From Diphasiastrum complanatum (lineage: Eukaryota > Streptophyta > Lycopodiopsida > Lycopodiales > Lycopodiaceae), in contig CM055101.1 in the NCBI GenBank assembly GCA_029204225.1, forward strand, positions 60,653,340-60,717,339: DNA of 64,000 bases. Direction: 5' to 3'. A program made the position numbers and the translations under genes. The notes under the pieces are model-generated. The model saw only the letters and a list, made by a program, of their open reading frames with translations. It was not told where the DNA came from and ran no database searches. Below, piece by piece: positions 1 to 11,880 of the stretch; within the stretch, counting starts at the first letter, position 1; each line of letters opens with the position of its first letter.

Positions 1-654
1 TAACAATCTATGTTGTAATTTAATATATCGAGTTGAAGAAGTTTTTACTTGACGCCAAGTGAGTATCAATCAACTCATGAACCTCTAGGAAGCTCTAATC
101 ATCGTTGTGATGGAAGAAAAATGACTGACCACTTGTAGGAAGGTGATAGTCGAAGTCACGGGTATAAACATTAGATTTATCATATTCATATCGAATTTGG
201 ACAGTACATTTTTGGTTTTTGACCAGCAAATATTAAATTTTTCTATGAAGAAGATAAAAGTATTGTCAAAATGCAAAAAATAACCCATTAAAAAACCTAG
301 CATGTATGTGACATGAAGCCTGCCCAAAAGAATGATCCTTCTATGTCATATGAGAAGTGAGCTTTTCAAAAACATTTTATGATACATCAAAGGTGAATTG
401 TTACTTGGCTCTTTTTTTAATATAAAGACGAGACTGTCAAGGCAACTTTTAAGTGGCATCAAGGATTGAATTAACATGGTATTCTCAAAATATAGTTTCA
501 TATTTAATTTACCTATATTGGCATCAATTGTGTCGTTTGATCTACATCTCTCGACCTTTTGTTATCCATCACATTTACGACATTTACATGAACATCATCT
601 CAAATAAATGAATGAATGAATTCATTTCAATAAATGCTTGAAAGTATTATTCTA

Positions 655-744
<90 letters not shown>

Positions 745-825
745 CACATCATCAAAATTAATATCATCTACATTACATTACATCATGAATGGATGAAAGA
801 GTTAATGCTTGTACATTGTTAGTGA
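1..825 (+). mobile_element. CACTA copy A, part upstream of the TNP2 block
   Basis: This stretch is the reverse complement of about 18650-19570 and 53600-54420, so it belongs to the CACTA composite that occurs three times here. It runs off the left edge of the window. I see no long open frame on the sense (plus) strand; the 85-327 minus frame has a related copy at 54079-54321 but matches nothing I know. It probably holds introns or 5' noncoding sequence of the transposase gene, and contains the (CT)n tract at 656-742. Confidence 0.7.
656..742. repeat. (CT)n microsatellite in CACTA copy A
   Basis: Uninterrupted CT dinucleotides of about 85 bp. The same position in copies B (18731-18942) and C (53669-53744) holds much longer or shorter tracts, so the repeat predates the copies and has changed length since. 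The Ser-Leu and Glu-Arg frames across it are artefacts. Confidence 0.97.
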
Positions 826-1343
826 ATGATGAATCTACAAGCTCATCCCTCCCTCATATTTTTGCTCTATTACTATAGATGGTCCACGTGGCCTGCTGTT
901 CTTGTTAATTCTTATATTCCTCCATGGCTAAGTACAAAGATAAAAAATTTGTTTCTAGCTCTATTGGTTCCAGGAAAATACAAGGTTAAGAACATGGATG
1001 TTTACCTCAAACCATTGATTGAATAATTGTCCAAGCTTTGGAATGGTGTCAATGCGTATGACATTTCAAGGCCTAATTTGCAAGAGAGAAATTTCACTCT
1101 TCGTGGAATTCTTATGTGGACAATGCATGATTATCCCTATTTGAGTGAATGTTCAGGTATGATTAATCTTCGTTTGGATTGTTAATAATGATCATTTATT
1201 CTCGCGATCTATTACATCTCATAAATATATTTGAATTTTCTAATGCAATCATAAATGCAGGTTTTACAAAAATCTGAATATAAAGCATGCTACATATGTG
1301 GGCCAAATTTGGAAAGCTGTCATAGTTCAAATTTGTTGTGAAA
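826..1343 (+). pseudogene. TNP2-like CACTA transposase, N-terminal to middle fragment
   Basis: Part of the TNP2 (transposase 21) family encoded by CACTA/En-Spm elements, which cuts the element at its ends in the nucleus. Visible landmarks: an IPPWL block, LLVPGKYK, a DVYLKPLIE segment and GILMWTMHDY, matching the family order PPWL / LIPG / DVYLQPLI / LLWTINDF. A stop follows the LKPLIE block near 1024, where copies B and C keep an open codon. A plausible intron lies about 1183-1260 (ends in AG), followed by a Cys-x2-Cys block (ACYICG) typical of the family. Homology to copies B and C stops near 1343. Clearly a dead copy. Confidence 0.85.
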
Positions 1344-1400
1344 AAAACAGATCATAAAGATCCATTTATGCCCTTTGATCTTTGGCTAATATGGAGAGTA
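1344..1400. other. Short unassigned flank of copia-A1
   Basis: Copy A leaves the CACTA alignment near 1343. The remaining bases up to the target-site duplication match nothing else in the window; they continue at 6026 on the far side of copia-A1. Confidence 0.4.
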
Positions 1401-1405
1401 CATCT

Positions 1406-1681
1406 ACTTAGAATTTGCTTTGCGTAGGAACACAGATCATGCTACACAGTAACACAGACAGAAAATCACTCTCCTCAGCAAGCTCACATAGCGACTATAT
1501 TTCTCAAAATGAAATTACATTGTACATATAGTTGTTCACTCAGGCAACCCATGCATGACCCAGGTTGCCGTTGGCGGGATGCGTGTCCCGTCGACTTGCC
1601 TCGTGGTGAGGCCAACTGATCCTTATCCACTGATAGGACCCACAGTACAGTAACACAATGATTCTAACTTTAATTCTAACT
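1406..1681 (-). repeat. 3' LTR of copia-A1
   Basis: Matches 5745-6020 over its whole length with about 13 differences by eye, all transitions. Followed on the element's inner side by a purine-rich tract (1682-1700, minus strand) that would prime plus-strand synthesis. Confidence 0.93.
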
Positions 1682-1734
1682 CTCTCCCTTAAAGTAGAGT
1701 CACTTTTTATACAGTCATATACATAGCTTTAAAG

Positions 1735-3544
1735 TCAACAAACTTTAAATACAGAAAGTTTTGATCTAAACTTATCAAACTTTTTTCCAGTAAGTGGCTT
1801 AGTGAAAATATCAGCTAGTTGTTCTTCTGTTCTACAATGAACAACATGAATTTCACGACTTAGCAGCCTTTCACGTATGAAGTGATATTGAATCTCAATG
1901 TGTTTAGTTCTCGCATGGAACACTGGATTCTTTGCTAGCTGAATGCCACTCTGACTATCGCTATGTAAAGTTGTGGGATTTTTCTGCTTCATGCCAATCT
2001 CTTCCAAGATTTGTCTCAACCATATAGCTTCTTGTGTAGCACTACACATTGCCTTATACTCAGCTTCTGTGGTGGAAAGAGCAATTGTACTTTGCTTCTT
2101 ACTAGACCAGGAAAAGCAATTACCACAAAACTGGAATATATATCCTGTGGTGGATCTACGATCATCATAGTCACCTCCCCAGTCCGCATCTACATAGCCA
2201 CACAACGCAGGTAAACCATCATGCTTCTTGTAAATCAAGCCATACTCTGATGTGCCTTTCACATAACGCAAAATGCGTTTAGCTGCTTTCCAATGCGTTT
2301 CCATAGGTGCTGCCATAAACTGACTCACAATGCCAACAACATAGCATATATCTGGTCTAGTTGTGGTAAGGTAAATCAAGCTCCCTACTAATTGTCTATA
2401 TAGCGTAGCATCAAATGACTGTGATTCATCAAGCTTAGAAAGCTTTTTACCTGGTTCAATAGGAGCGTTTACTGGTTTGCAATCCTGCAACCTAAACCTG
2501 TGCGGTAACTCTTTGACATATTTCACCTGTGTTAAACCCACTTCATGTCCTTTTTGCCACACTTCTACTCCAAGGCAGTAATGCATCAGGCTGAGATCCG
2601 TCATCTCAAATTGTTCCATGAGGTCTTTCTTGATTATGTCTATCATCTCTTGATTATTTTCCGTAATAATCAAGTCATCGACATAAAGAGCAATCAAAGC
2701 ATAAGACATATAGATTTGGATCAGAATGTGTTCTCACCATCCCCTTTGAACGAAAGTAGGCATCAATCCTGCTATACCATGCACGTGGTGCTTGTTTAAG
2801 ACCATAAAGTGCTTTCTTCAAGCGACATACTTTATTTTCCTGTCCTTTCGTTACAAAGCCTTCAGGTTGATCCATGAACACTTCTTCTTCTAACTCACCA
2901 TTTAGAAAAGCAGATTTTACATCCATCTGATGCAAAGGCCAACCAAAATGTGAAGCTAAAGCAATAAGTAGACGTAGAGTATTCCACTTACACACCAGCG
3001 CAAAGGTCTCCTCATAGTCAATGCCTTTATTTTGTGTGTACCCTTTCATTACCAATCTTGCTTTGTGCTTTTCTATGCTTCCATCTGCATGGTACTTAGT
3101 TCTATATACCCATTTGCAACCAATGGGTTTCTTGCCAATTGGTGGTTCTACTAAGTCCCATGTGCTATGCTTAGCAATTGACTCCATCTCCTCTCCCATG
3201 GCCTTGATCCAAATGTCATCATCCTTCGCTTCACTATAAGTCGAAGGTTCTTTGCTTTGAATAATGCTGGATAACAGAGCATAATTTGCTTCATACCTTT
3301 CAGGTAGTATCTTCTCTCTTGTTGATCTTCGTAGCTCTCCCTGGTTAGATAATCCTGGAAAGTCATCTATATCGTGGCTCTCCATCAATCTCTCAAACCA
3401 GTTAGGGAGCTTTCTGTCAGGTGATCGGCTTCCTAGTGAAAATGTATCCCATGGTACATCCTTCTCCTTGCGTTTGTCACTTGCAATTTCAATCCTTCTT
3501 GCACCAGAAGGTTTGTCCCTACCTCTCCAACCTGTTTCTTGAGG
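1735..3544 (-). pseudogene. Copia-A1 reverse transcriptase and RNase H
   Basis: Carries reverse transcription of the element RNA. The first part (3544-2675) continues the frame of the integrase region and shows [18 protein letters not shown], the MDVKSAFLNGEL block with the first catalytic Asp, and KALYGLKQAPRAWY. The second part (2709-1735) has YVDD at its residues 9-12, then the RNase H landmarks DADWGGDYDDRRSTTGY, TEAEY, and DIFTKPL near the end. A 17-bp deletion relative to copy A3 (36190-36215) lies just before YVDD and shifts the frame. Stop ends at 1735. Confidence 0.92.
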
Positions 3545-5461
3545 TTAAGTAGTAGTATCTTGAGATGTATCCTCATGTTCATCACTCGAAAGGTCAACGA
3601 ATGGATCATCATCAGGTGGTATCCTCACTATGCCATTTTCCCTACTGGATGTGTCTATCTTCTCAGCATCTTCGTCTTCATACATCTTGGATTCGTCAAA
3701 GATAAGATCTCGGCTTATATGGATTTTGTTTTCGACTGGATCAAAACATCTATAGCCTTTCAAGCGATCATCATATCCTAGGAATTTGCACTTGATAGCT
3801 TTTACATCAAGTTTACGTCTTTCTTTCTTAGGAATATGTACAAAGGCCTTACATCCAAAGATTCGCAAGTGGTTCACCTTTGGCTTCTTCTTTGTGAATG
3901 CTTGCTCAGGTGTAATTTTTGGTATGGCAATGGTAGGACTTCTATTTTGAAGATAGACTGCCGTGCTTCATGCTTCTGACCAAAAATCTTTTGGTAATTT
4001 CATCTCAGCTAGCATAGATCTGGCACTTTCCACAATCGTACGATTTTTGCGCTCAGCTACACCATTGAGAGCAGGAGTATGAGCTTGTGTGAATTGTCTT
4101 TTAATCCCACATTGATCACAAAGATCATTGAAGTCATTAGACTTATACTCACCTCCGCTATCTGATCTTAGGACTGTGATCTTCTTACCTGTCTGATTTT
4201 CAACCAAGTTTTTGAGGTTCTTGAAGTTATCAAAAGCATCTGATTTCTTCTTCAAGAAGTAGATCCATGTCTTACATGACATATCATCAATAAAGGTCAT
4301 GAAATAGAAGGCTTTTCCTAAGGACATGGTCTTCATGGGCTCGCATAAATCTGTGTGGATTAAATCCAGGATGTTCTTTGCTCTTGCAACACCCCCTTTA
4401 TTGAACTTCTCTCGATGTTGCTTCCCATATATACAAGATTCGCACATTGATTTTAAGTGATCTTCTATTGTAGGCAGTCCTATTACCATCTCCAATTTTC
4501 TCATCAAACTGAGGCTTCCCAAGTTCAAGTGACCAAGCCTCTTGTGACACAACTCAGTTTGCGAAGGAACGGATGACACAAGTCCATGTTGCCCCTTGAT
4601 TGTGGCATTCAACCTATACAATTTTGTATTGGGCTCTCTTACTCCATTCGCAATAGCTTTGAACTTTTGGTTTGCATCCTTCACAAAGCAACGATCATGG
4701 GCGAATTCTATTTTCAACTTTTGATCAGTAATGACTCCAACAAAAAGTAGATTTTCCTTCAAACCTGGTATGTAAAGTACCTCCCTGATCATCGTGCTTT
4801 TGCCGTCAGGTAGTTGGATTGAAACTGTGCCTATCCCCTTGATCATGCACACCTCACCATACGCTTGTGAAACAGATGTTCCATTATCCAATGCCTTAAA
4901 ACTACTGAACCAGTTCTTGTTACCTGTCATGTGTCTTGTGGCTCCTGAGTCAATATGCCATGCTTGATCATCTTGATTAGATGACAATGCAGATATGAAG
5001 ATGCTAGAGTCTTCAATCTCACCTTCATCGACAAGGTTGCCTGCTTGTTTTGGTTTTCCCTTGTCTTGTTCCGCCAGAAATTTGCGACATTCACTCTTCC
5101 AGTGGCCCTTTTTACGACAATGGAAGCACTTGCCTTTCTTCTTAGTTTTGTTGGAAGATCCCTCATCCTCCTGAGACTTGGCAAATTGGTGTTTAGTCTT
5201 CTTCTTGCCCTTGCCCTTGCCTTGTTTTTGGTGTGTTGCAAGTGCCTGATCATCAGTATTTTGACATCTAGCTTTCACCATTTCTCGTCGTTGCTCTTCC
5301 TGCATCAAGATTCCTGTGAGCTCGTCAAAGGTTGGCAACCTTTCTCTTGATGCTATTCCGCTCACAAATATCTGATAGGGTAATGGCTGATTGACAGTGT
5401 GATTAGCTTCCTTCCTGTCTTTACGACATCCAAAACGGTGCACAAACAGCGAAGAAATCAC
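3545..5461 (-). pseudogene. Copia-A1 gag remnant, protease and integrase
   Basis: A single frame with two nonsense codons. In the 497-codon N-terminal block: lysine-rich gag tail, zinc knuckle CFHCRKKGHWKSEC at 112-125, protease DSGA at 171-174, integrase HHCC (His306, His311, Cys340, Cys343) and catalytic Asp371, Asp434 and Glu470, with the family's usual spacing. A TGA at 3968-3970 replaces the Cys codon kept in copy A2, and the frame continues as the integrase C-terminal block (RIFGCKAFVHIPKKERRKLD) to a TAA at 3545, where copy A3 keeps CAA. The start at 5461 is a deletion junction, so gag is N-terminally truncated. Confidence 0.93.
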
Positions 5462-5730
5462 CAGTTATGTATAAAAACCATAACCCCAAGACTGGTTTCA
5501 ATTTTTAGCTGGCTTCGAAATTGTCAATTTTTCACCAAATTTTTTCCTGTCTGATGCTATGCACAGGCTAATAATCCCTCTGCTGAGCTCAGCAAGCCTC
5601 TATAAATTAGAAACCGTGCACCAGTGCTTCTCTTTCCGTCTTCAACTCGCCGTAAAACCCCGAACTCTCAGAAGACAGTTCTCCCGAAGCTCTCTTCAAT
5701 GGCGACACTGTACTGTGTACACTCCCTGTA
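5462..5730 (-). other. Copia-A1 untranslated leader
   Basis: Noncoding interval between primer site and truncated gag on the minus strand. Nothing else recognised. The leader of A2 (28414-28675) is not obviously the same. Confidence 0.6.
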
Positions 5731-5744
5731 TGGCTCTGATACCA
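5731..5744 (-). other. Primer binding site of copia-A1
   Basis: Minus strand reads TGGTATCAGAGCCA, complementary to the 3' end of plant initiator tRNA-Met, and abuts the LTR at 5745 without a spacer. Confidence 0.95.
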
Positions 5745-6020
5745 ACTTAGAATTTGCTTTGCACAAGAACACAGATCATGCTACACAGTAACACAGACAG
5801 AAAATCACTCTCCTCAGCAAGCTCACATAGCAACTGTATTTCTCAAAATGAAATTACATTGTACATATAGTTGTTCACTCAGGCAACCCATGCATGACCT
5901 AGGTTGCCGTTGGTGGGACGCGTGTCCCGTTGACTTGCCTCGTGGCAAGGCCAACTGATCCTTATCCACTGATAGGACCCACAATACAGTAACACAGTGA
6001 TTCTAACTTTAATTCTAACT
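5745..6020 (-). repeat. 5' LTR of copia-A1
   Basis: 276 bp, the partner of 1406-1681. Ends at the CATCT duplication at 6021-6025. Confidence 0.93.
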
Positions 6021-6161
6021 CATCTCATGTCATTAACAATGTAGAAATCTTGTATCTACTACACAGAAGATGTAGAATCAATAAAAACTTGTCAAAATCA
6101 CTTATGAGTGAAAAATTATGATCCAAAATGCACTTGATGGATCTTTGAGCTTGGGCCTATT

Positions 6162-6563
6162 TGTTAGAATAAGTAAGCCCGAGTTTCTTTCGTGAAGAGA
6201 GCCTTCTCTTGATCACTGCTTCCCTCTCCTTCGTCTCTCATCAGTCTCTCATCAGTTTTATGACTTTCCACTTTTAGCAATGTTTTTGAGTTTCTTACTG
6301 TTTATGTAATAGTGTGCATGAGTGCCAGCTTAACGACACACGTAGTGTAAAGTTGGGACACACATCCCGTAACGGGGACCGAATCGCCATGCAGCGGTAC
6401 TCCACAAAAATTAGATTGTGTATATGTACCCTTAAGTCTCTTTTGTTAATACAGTTCAAAAGTGTTCTCTTGGGTTGTGGTATGATCTCTCTTTCTTGCG
6501 TATCTGATTGATGATAGATTGCCTGCAAATTAGCTAACTATACTGCCACTAAGATCCTCGACA
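6162..6563 (+). repeat. LTR fragment followed by a primer site
   Basis: The segment begins TGTTAGAATAAG and ends CTCGACA, and is followed immediately by TGGTATTAGAGCC (6564-6576), one base off the tRNA-Met primer site. The TG...CA ends plus this site suggest a 402-bp 5' LTR of a plus-strand element with no recognisable body after it. There is no second copy in the window, so the left boundary rests on the terminal motif only. 6577-6744 looks like leader and contains nothing else I recognise. Confidence 0.55.
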
Positions 6564-6744
6564 TGGTATTAGAGCCTGGGAGTGTGTAGTTTGATGTTAG
6601 TTGGAAGCCAAATTTCAAATTCTAAAAACAACTGGTAATTAAAGACTGAACGCATACCAAAATGACAATCATCTTCAACTACAAAAACTTTAGATTACAA
6701 TCCAGAACCACATCTAGATACCCAAAGTCCTGCTGAATATCAAT

Positions 6745-9061
6745 TCAGTTATTATTCTTAGATTCATTATGATTCGTTATCCAATTGAGCTGAGCCCTAT
6801 CTTAACTAAGGAATACTCTATCCCAAGAATACTGTATATCCAATGCGCACACAATTATTAACTGATGAACCAAAATGATTCACTAATCATGCGTCTTACA
6901 AGCAATATAAATCAAAACCATCAGTTTCTGGTGAATCCACACCACACTGATCATTTTACCAATTAATTTCACCTTGGAGTACTCTCAGTAGTTTTCCAAT
7001 CCAATTTCTTTTAATAGCATAATTTTTTTTCACTCAAACAACCCCTCTCTGATCCTAGTACTAAAACTAAGATTATGTTGTTTCAATACAAAACTCTCAG
7101 ACTTAAATTTTGATCAAACTTACTTCTATTCCAATCAAAATGAATTTGGTAACTTTTGAACTTTTACCATACTACTTATAGATAATGATTCAAATATCAA
7201 ACCTGTTCTAGTTGCAGATTCTCCAAACAATCCCTAGAGAATTTCTCATATTCAAAAAGTTTCAATTAGGCATCTTATTCTGAATCTATCCGAAATCATT
7301 TCTATACCCTAGCTGATTCTCTTCCGAAAGTTATGCAACCCATAGATTCCCAAATAGAATTTTATTCCACCACTTCACCCCTCCTTTTTAAAGAAATTAT
7401 AAATTTTCATAAAAGTTAACTGGAAAGATGATATATGAAAAAACCTAAATCCAAGATAAGTCAGTAATAAGTGTTTCCACTAAAGAATTCACTTTATTAC
7501 AAACATGACTTCTCCTTCAAATATTTTCAATCTGAGTGATAGAAACTACTATTCCATCGCAATCCATTTATGCAACAGAGATATTCTAGATTTAAGAAAT
7601 TGAAACATTATAACCTTAGAATTTATCTGGATTCCAAGTCTACTCACACAAGTAGTAATTTATATGACGTAACAGTCTTTCAGAAGAATAACTTCATGTT
7701 GGAAAGAATCATATAAATCAGTCTGATATCTATATTTGAGAAGAAGTAAAAGATTAATTAAGAAAGCGAGAAATAGATTTGAGGGTCTCTGATTTCGTAA
7801 ATAATGAGATACCACATTGGGATCTAGATTAAACCTCAAAATTTTCCAAAATACCCCACATTTGATCGAATGGTTTTTTTCTTTCCCATATCGCGACTAG
7901 GTACTAAACACACCAATGATCATCAGATCTTTACAGTCCTAGAATTTTCTTTCCAAAATTACTGATGTCCCATACCATCAGCTTTTCCTTCCAGAAAACC
8001 CTTAACCGCCTCATCTGATATTCTAGAGATCCACTGATCATCTAGCTATAATCCACATAGGATATTATCTCTTGTTCCCAAACATTGGGGAATCCCATTT
8101 TTATTTGGATTATTGGCATGCCTATCATATAAATACCACGAATCCACATCTGATTATGTGACTTAAACAGGAGAATTAACATGGTTCCACATTACATTTT
8201 GATCTTTTCTAGTTAATGAATAAGCTTCAAATCTCCTACTGATGCATCAAATCTAGGGACGAGCTTTTGTCAACTAACAGATTCAATGTAATCCACATAT
8301 CAAATTCTACTTCTAACATCACAATTAACATCCAAAATTGTGGATAACTCAATGGTTACAAAGATAACGTAGATTAATTCAATTGAGTTTAATCCAGAAA
8401 ATTAATATCTAGTATTAAGCAATTATTTACAAGGATTACCGAAATCCTAATTGAAATATACATTTCCTGATGACACTTACTACCTCTGATGTCCAGTATT
8501 AAGCAATTATTTACAGGGATTACCGAAATCCTAACTGCGAAATACATTTCCCGATGACACTTACTACCTCCAATGTCCACTCTTCTTCCCTCAGAATTTT
8601 CAGTTCCTGAAAATCTATTTCAGCTAAGGTACCAAGAAGACGTAACGACATTAGTAAATGTTCAAAAATTAATTACTGTAGGAAAAAGTCCAAAACAATT
8701 TCATTTCTGTCCTATACCTAGACTGAACATCTAATATATCAAAAACCATTTACTAGTATGTGAAACAGTTTTAGTCTGATCTTTTGAATATAATTCACCA
8801 TAGAATTTTACTGAAAATGAAAACAGTTATGTAATTTCTATTCTTACAAATTTTTCAATAAAATTGGACTGTTTTTTTTTATTGACTGGTTTGGCATTGC
8901 TCCGTTAATATTGACAAGACCTATTCAAACGTAGAATATGAAATTACATGAATGGAAATCCCATCAATAGGATTTTAGTAATTTTTGAACCGTATTCTGT
9001 CAGATTTACTGCTAGATAAAGAATACTATTGCCACTCATTCAACCTGGTCATTTCATATTG
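6745..9061. repeat. Repeat X, copy X1: long noncoding retrotransposon leader
   Basis: AT-rich, stop-dense on both strands, and related to X2 (11881-14480), X3 (42439-44734, opposite strand) and X4 (48866-50010, opposite strand). In X3 it directly follows the sequence that also follows the D-family primer site at 16457, so I read X as the distal part of a very long leader of D-family retrotransposons; in that reading X1 is transcribed on the minus strand. Its right end at about 9061 is an inversion breakpoint. Confidence 0.65.
8410..8577. repeat. 83-bp tandem duplication inside X1
   Basis: Two adjacent units of about 83 bp beginning AGTATTAAGCAATTATTTAC, differing at a few positions. The homologous places in X2 (about 13975) and X3 (about 43700) have a single unit, so the duplication is private to X1. 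Confidence 0.85.
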
Positions 9062-10080
9062 TGGACACTGTTGTAGCACGTCAAGACTTGGAGGTGGCTA
9101 AGGTGAAGAGACCTTATTGGATTCAAAACGATGAAAGTGGGATGACAAGTACTCCTAGTGTGCCATGGATTCTAACAAAGGGAGAGCTCTCACATGTAAA
9201 AAATGTCATAAGACAAATAAGAACTCCAACTGGCTATGCACATTCCTTGTGCAACTCTTTCACCAAAGATGACAAATTAAGTGGATTAAAATCTCACGAT
9301 TGGCTAAAGATGTTGCAATTCATTCTTTCGATTGCTATTCAAGGTTGCTTAGGAGACAATCTACGAAGTACTTTGTACAAATTAGCATCAATTGTCAGGT
9401 ATTTACAAAACTCATTTGTGACTAGGGACATTAAAAAAGACATGACAATACAAAAAGAATGCGCCCCGTTATTTGTACATTATTTTATGTAATGTTTATC
9501 TTGTAGGTGGATTACCTCAAACGAGATCAAATGGAGTGAAATGCATTCAAAACAACAAGAAATGACTAAAACTATGTGCTTGCTAGAAAGAGATTTCTAA
9601 CTTCTTTCATGGATATCATCTACTTGTGCATTTGGTTGATGAAATTTCCATTGTCGGGCCAGTGTACACTAGATGGATGTTCTACCTTGAGCGTTTTTTG
9701 AAAGTTCTAAAAGACTTTGTTAGACAAAAGGCAAGGCCAGAAGGTTGGCTTGTTCAAGAATCATTGTTTTACACTACAGAATATACACCCTAGCACGCCA
9801 AGGTTATGGCGTGATGAAGAGGACTAACATGTTATAGGTGAATTATCTCAAGGAAAAGGAGTCGTAAGAAAAATGTCTACGTCGTTACGTGAAAAAATTG
9901 GCATGTTCATTTTATACAATTGCGGAAGAATGGACAAGTGGATTTCGAAGTACGGAGAAGCCAACAAGGAGAGAAGTGTGGCCTTGAGATGAAAAGAACA
10001 AAAATACTCTTACAGGAGAAGGAACAAGACGGTGACTCACCATTTGCATGAGAATGACGAGCCACAAAACAAAAAATTAA
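9062..10080 (+). pseudogene. TNP2-like transposase, C-terminal part (DUF4218 region)
   Basis: Colinear with the minus-strand block 52780-51890 of copy C. Starts at the inversion break in the LDxMH-type region, then shows KVKRPYW, VPWILTKGELSH, LCNSFTKDDKLSGLKSHDW (the family's GLKSHD block) and AIQGCLGDNLRSTLYK. A GT-AG intron of about 108 bp fits at 9399-9506, after which the DUF4218 block follows: LLERDF, a one-base lesion near 9597, then VYTRWMFYLERFLK and FVRQKARPEG. The coding similarity fades near 10050. Non-functional because of the lesion and the inversion break. The gene's remaining part is 17816-18649 on the other strand. Confidence 0.88.
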
Positions 10081-10140
10081 AACCAGAAATCAGAATCAAC
10101 TCATTCACATTTAATTAATTTTCTTACACACACATTACCT

Positions 10141-10273
<133 letters not shown>

Positions 10274-10489
10274 TATTTATCTATCTATCTATTTATTAAA
10301 ACATAAAACCGAAATTAAGAAATAAAGACCTCTGAGCTCTAAATTGGAAGCCTCAGAATCACTCTCCAAAGCACTCTCAAAATCGCTGTCCAAAAGTGCT
10401 CTCAGAATCGCTCTCCAAAATCGCTGCAAAATGCCTCATATTCCTGCAAAGGTAGTGCAAAAATGAAGTTCGTAGGAGGGAATACGAAA

Positions 10490-10885
10490 TAGTGTTGGAT
10501 TCCGACACCCTTAGGGGCCGTCGAAATCTGACAACTTTTTTATCGAAGCAAAACGTCAAACCAACGACATGGATTGCTGATCTGTCCATCGAAGTCCAAC
10601 ATGTATATAATGCATCGGATTCCGACAACCAACTAGATGCTACCTCAACAAAAATTTGCCACATGGCACCCACGTCACTTGTCGAAATCTGACATATTTT
10701 AAAATTGTCGAATTCCGACATCTTATTTCAAATTATATTCCTGCCAGCTACGACAAGCTGTTGGAGTTCTTCTTTATGGGGGTTCGACATGGATGTCAGA
10801 TACTAACATGTCGGATACCGACAATTTATGAAAATTTTCGAAATTCGTCGCAACCACATGTCGGAATTTGTGCTTTTTGTAGTTG
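10490..10885 (+). repeat. CACTA 3' subterminal repeat array and terminus
   Basis: Eight or more direct and inverted copies of a CGACA-core motif, several forming palindromes of the type TGTCGGATACCGACA (for example 10807-10825, 10613-10630, 10700-10720). One unit reads CCGACACCCTTA, one base from the 12-bp site bound by the En/Spm TNPA protein. The array ends in CTTTTTGTAGTTG near 10885, resembling the reverse of a CACTACAAAAAG terminus with one extra base. I call this the 3' end of the element. The 377-721 frame drawn through it on the minus strand is a product of the repeats, not a gene. Confidence 0.8.
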
Positions 10886-11880
10886 TGAAAAATGGACAAC
10901 TTTCTTGTATAAAATAGACTATCTAATATTATTGCATAACTAGTAGTAGATAGGAAAGAGATGACTCGACATGAGGGGTCATTTCTCTTGATTATTAGAC
11001 CTAAATTGATTTTCCACTTGAAAATTGAACTGGCCCAGCTTAGACTTAGAGTTTTAGGTGTGCATTAAACAAGTTATTCCAAGTTGTGAGTCACTTTATA
11101 ATAAATACAGCATTGATGAGCCAGTATTAGAGATTTCATATCCTGATCTACATTTGACACTGGACATTGGATAATTAATCATAATACACCAACAATAATG
11201 ATGTGATAGTGATGAGTAGGACAACAACATGGCACTGTATTCAACAACTCTCATCATAAATGTAAAGGTTATAACACTCTCTCTATAAACTACAAAACTT
11301 TCATTCAATGAAGTCTCAAGGTCCATGCATGCAATGGGTCTTCTCTTCTCTACCTTCATGGTGATTGTGCAAATTTGTGGTCTGTATCATGGTAAGTCAA
11401 GTCCCAGGCATCTTCAAGAGGTTCACCTTTAAGTCCAACAGTGAATTAAGAAATCTCCATCAACATATAGAAATTCAACCACTCAATAAATAATTGCACT
11501 TAACAATCCACATAGTTATCACTATTCTTCTCCTTCAACATAAAGGTTCACAAAAACTCTTATCTTTAATTAGGTCTTGGATCTTTTTTGGCTTGGAGAT
11601 TGGCTTTCATTTTTTGGGCACTCCTTTGCCTAGTGTCCCAACTTACCACATCAACGATACTTATCATCTTTTCTTTGGAATATTATCATCATTATTAAAT
11701 GATAATAATCAACTTTATCAGTAGTCATAAGCTTACTTCTTGGTAATCATTACCTTACCAATAGTAGATAATGAACTTCATCCATTTTTCATTCTCCTTT
11801 GGCTATCTAGTCAAAAATGGCTCTAGATATTCTCCTCTTAAAATTGATCTTCTCAAGGGAGGTGAACAATGTATTAAAAT
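10886..11880 (-). pseudogene. Degenerate gag fragment with zinc-knuckle remnant
   Basis: Flank beyond the CACTA end, colinear with 50011-51095 on the opposite strand. On the minus strand near 11600-11660 the translation shows CGKLGH, a stop, then AKECPKNES: a CX2CX4HX4C gag knuckle in which the first Cys is lost and two codons are stops. The rest is stop-dense. The 87-codon minus frame at 11096-11359 is conserved in copy C (50622-50867) only because the DNA is duplicated; I cannot assign it. Confidence 0.55.

Larger units (their letters stand above)
1406..6020 (-). mobile_element. Ty1/copia retrotransposon A1, LTR to LTR
   Basis: A 4615-bp minus-strand element bounded by 276-bp LTRs (5745-6020 upstream, 1406-1681 downstream) and flanked by the 5-bp duplication CATCT at 1401-1405 and 6021-6025. 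The LTR ends read AGTTAGAATT...AATTCTAAGT rather than TG...CA. The primer site follows the upstream LTR directly. Order gag zinc knuckle, protease, integrase, reverse transcriptase, RNase H identifies the copia class. The gag N-terminus is deleted (present in the relative at 28039-28413). Two other copies, A2 (24591-28413) and A3 (35008-42438), lie in the same orientation. Confidence 0.95.

Noticed and set aside
8389-8580. CRISPR-like or satellite array
   Set aside because: Only two adjacent units with no spacers; a simple local tandem duplication.
10377-10721. 114-codon minus-strand frame, with a similar frame at 51260-51568
   Set aside because: It lies across the CACTA subterminal repeats; its conservation follows from DNA duplication and the repeated CGACA motif.
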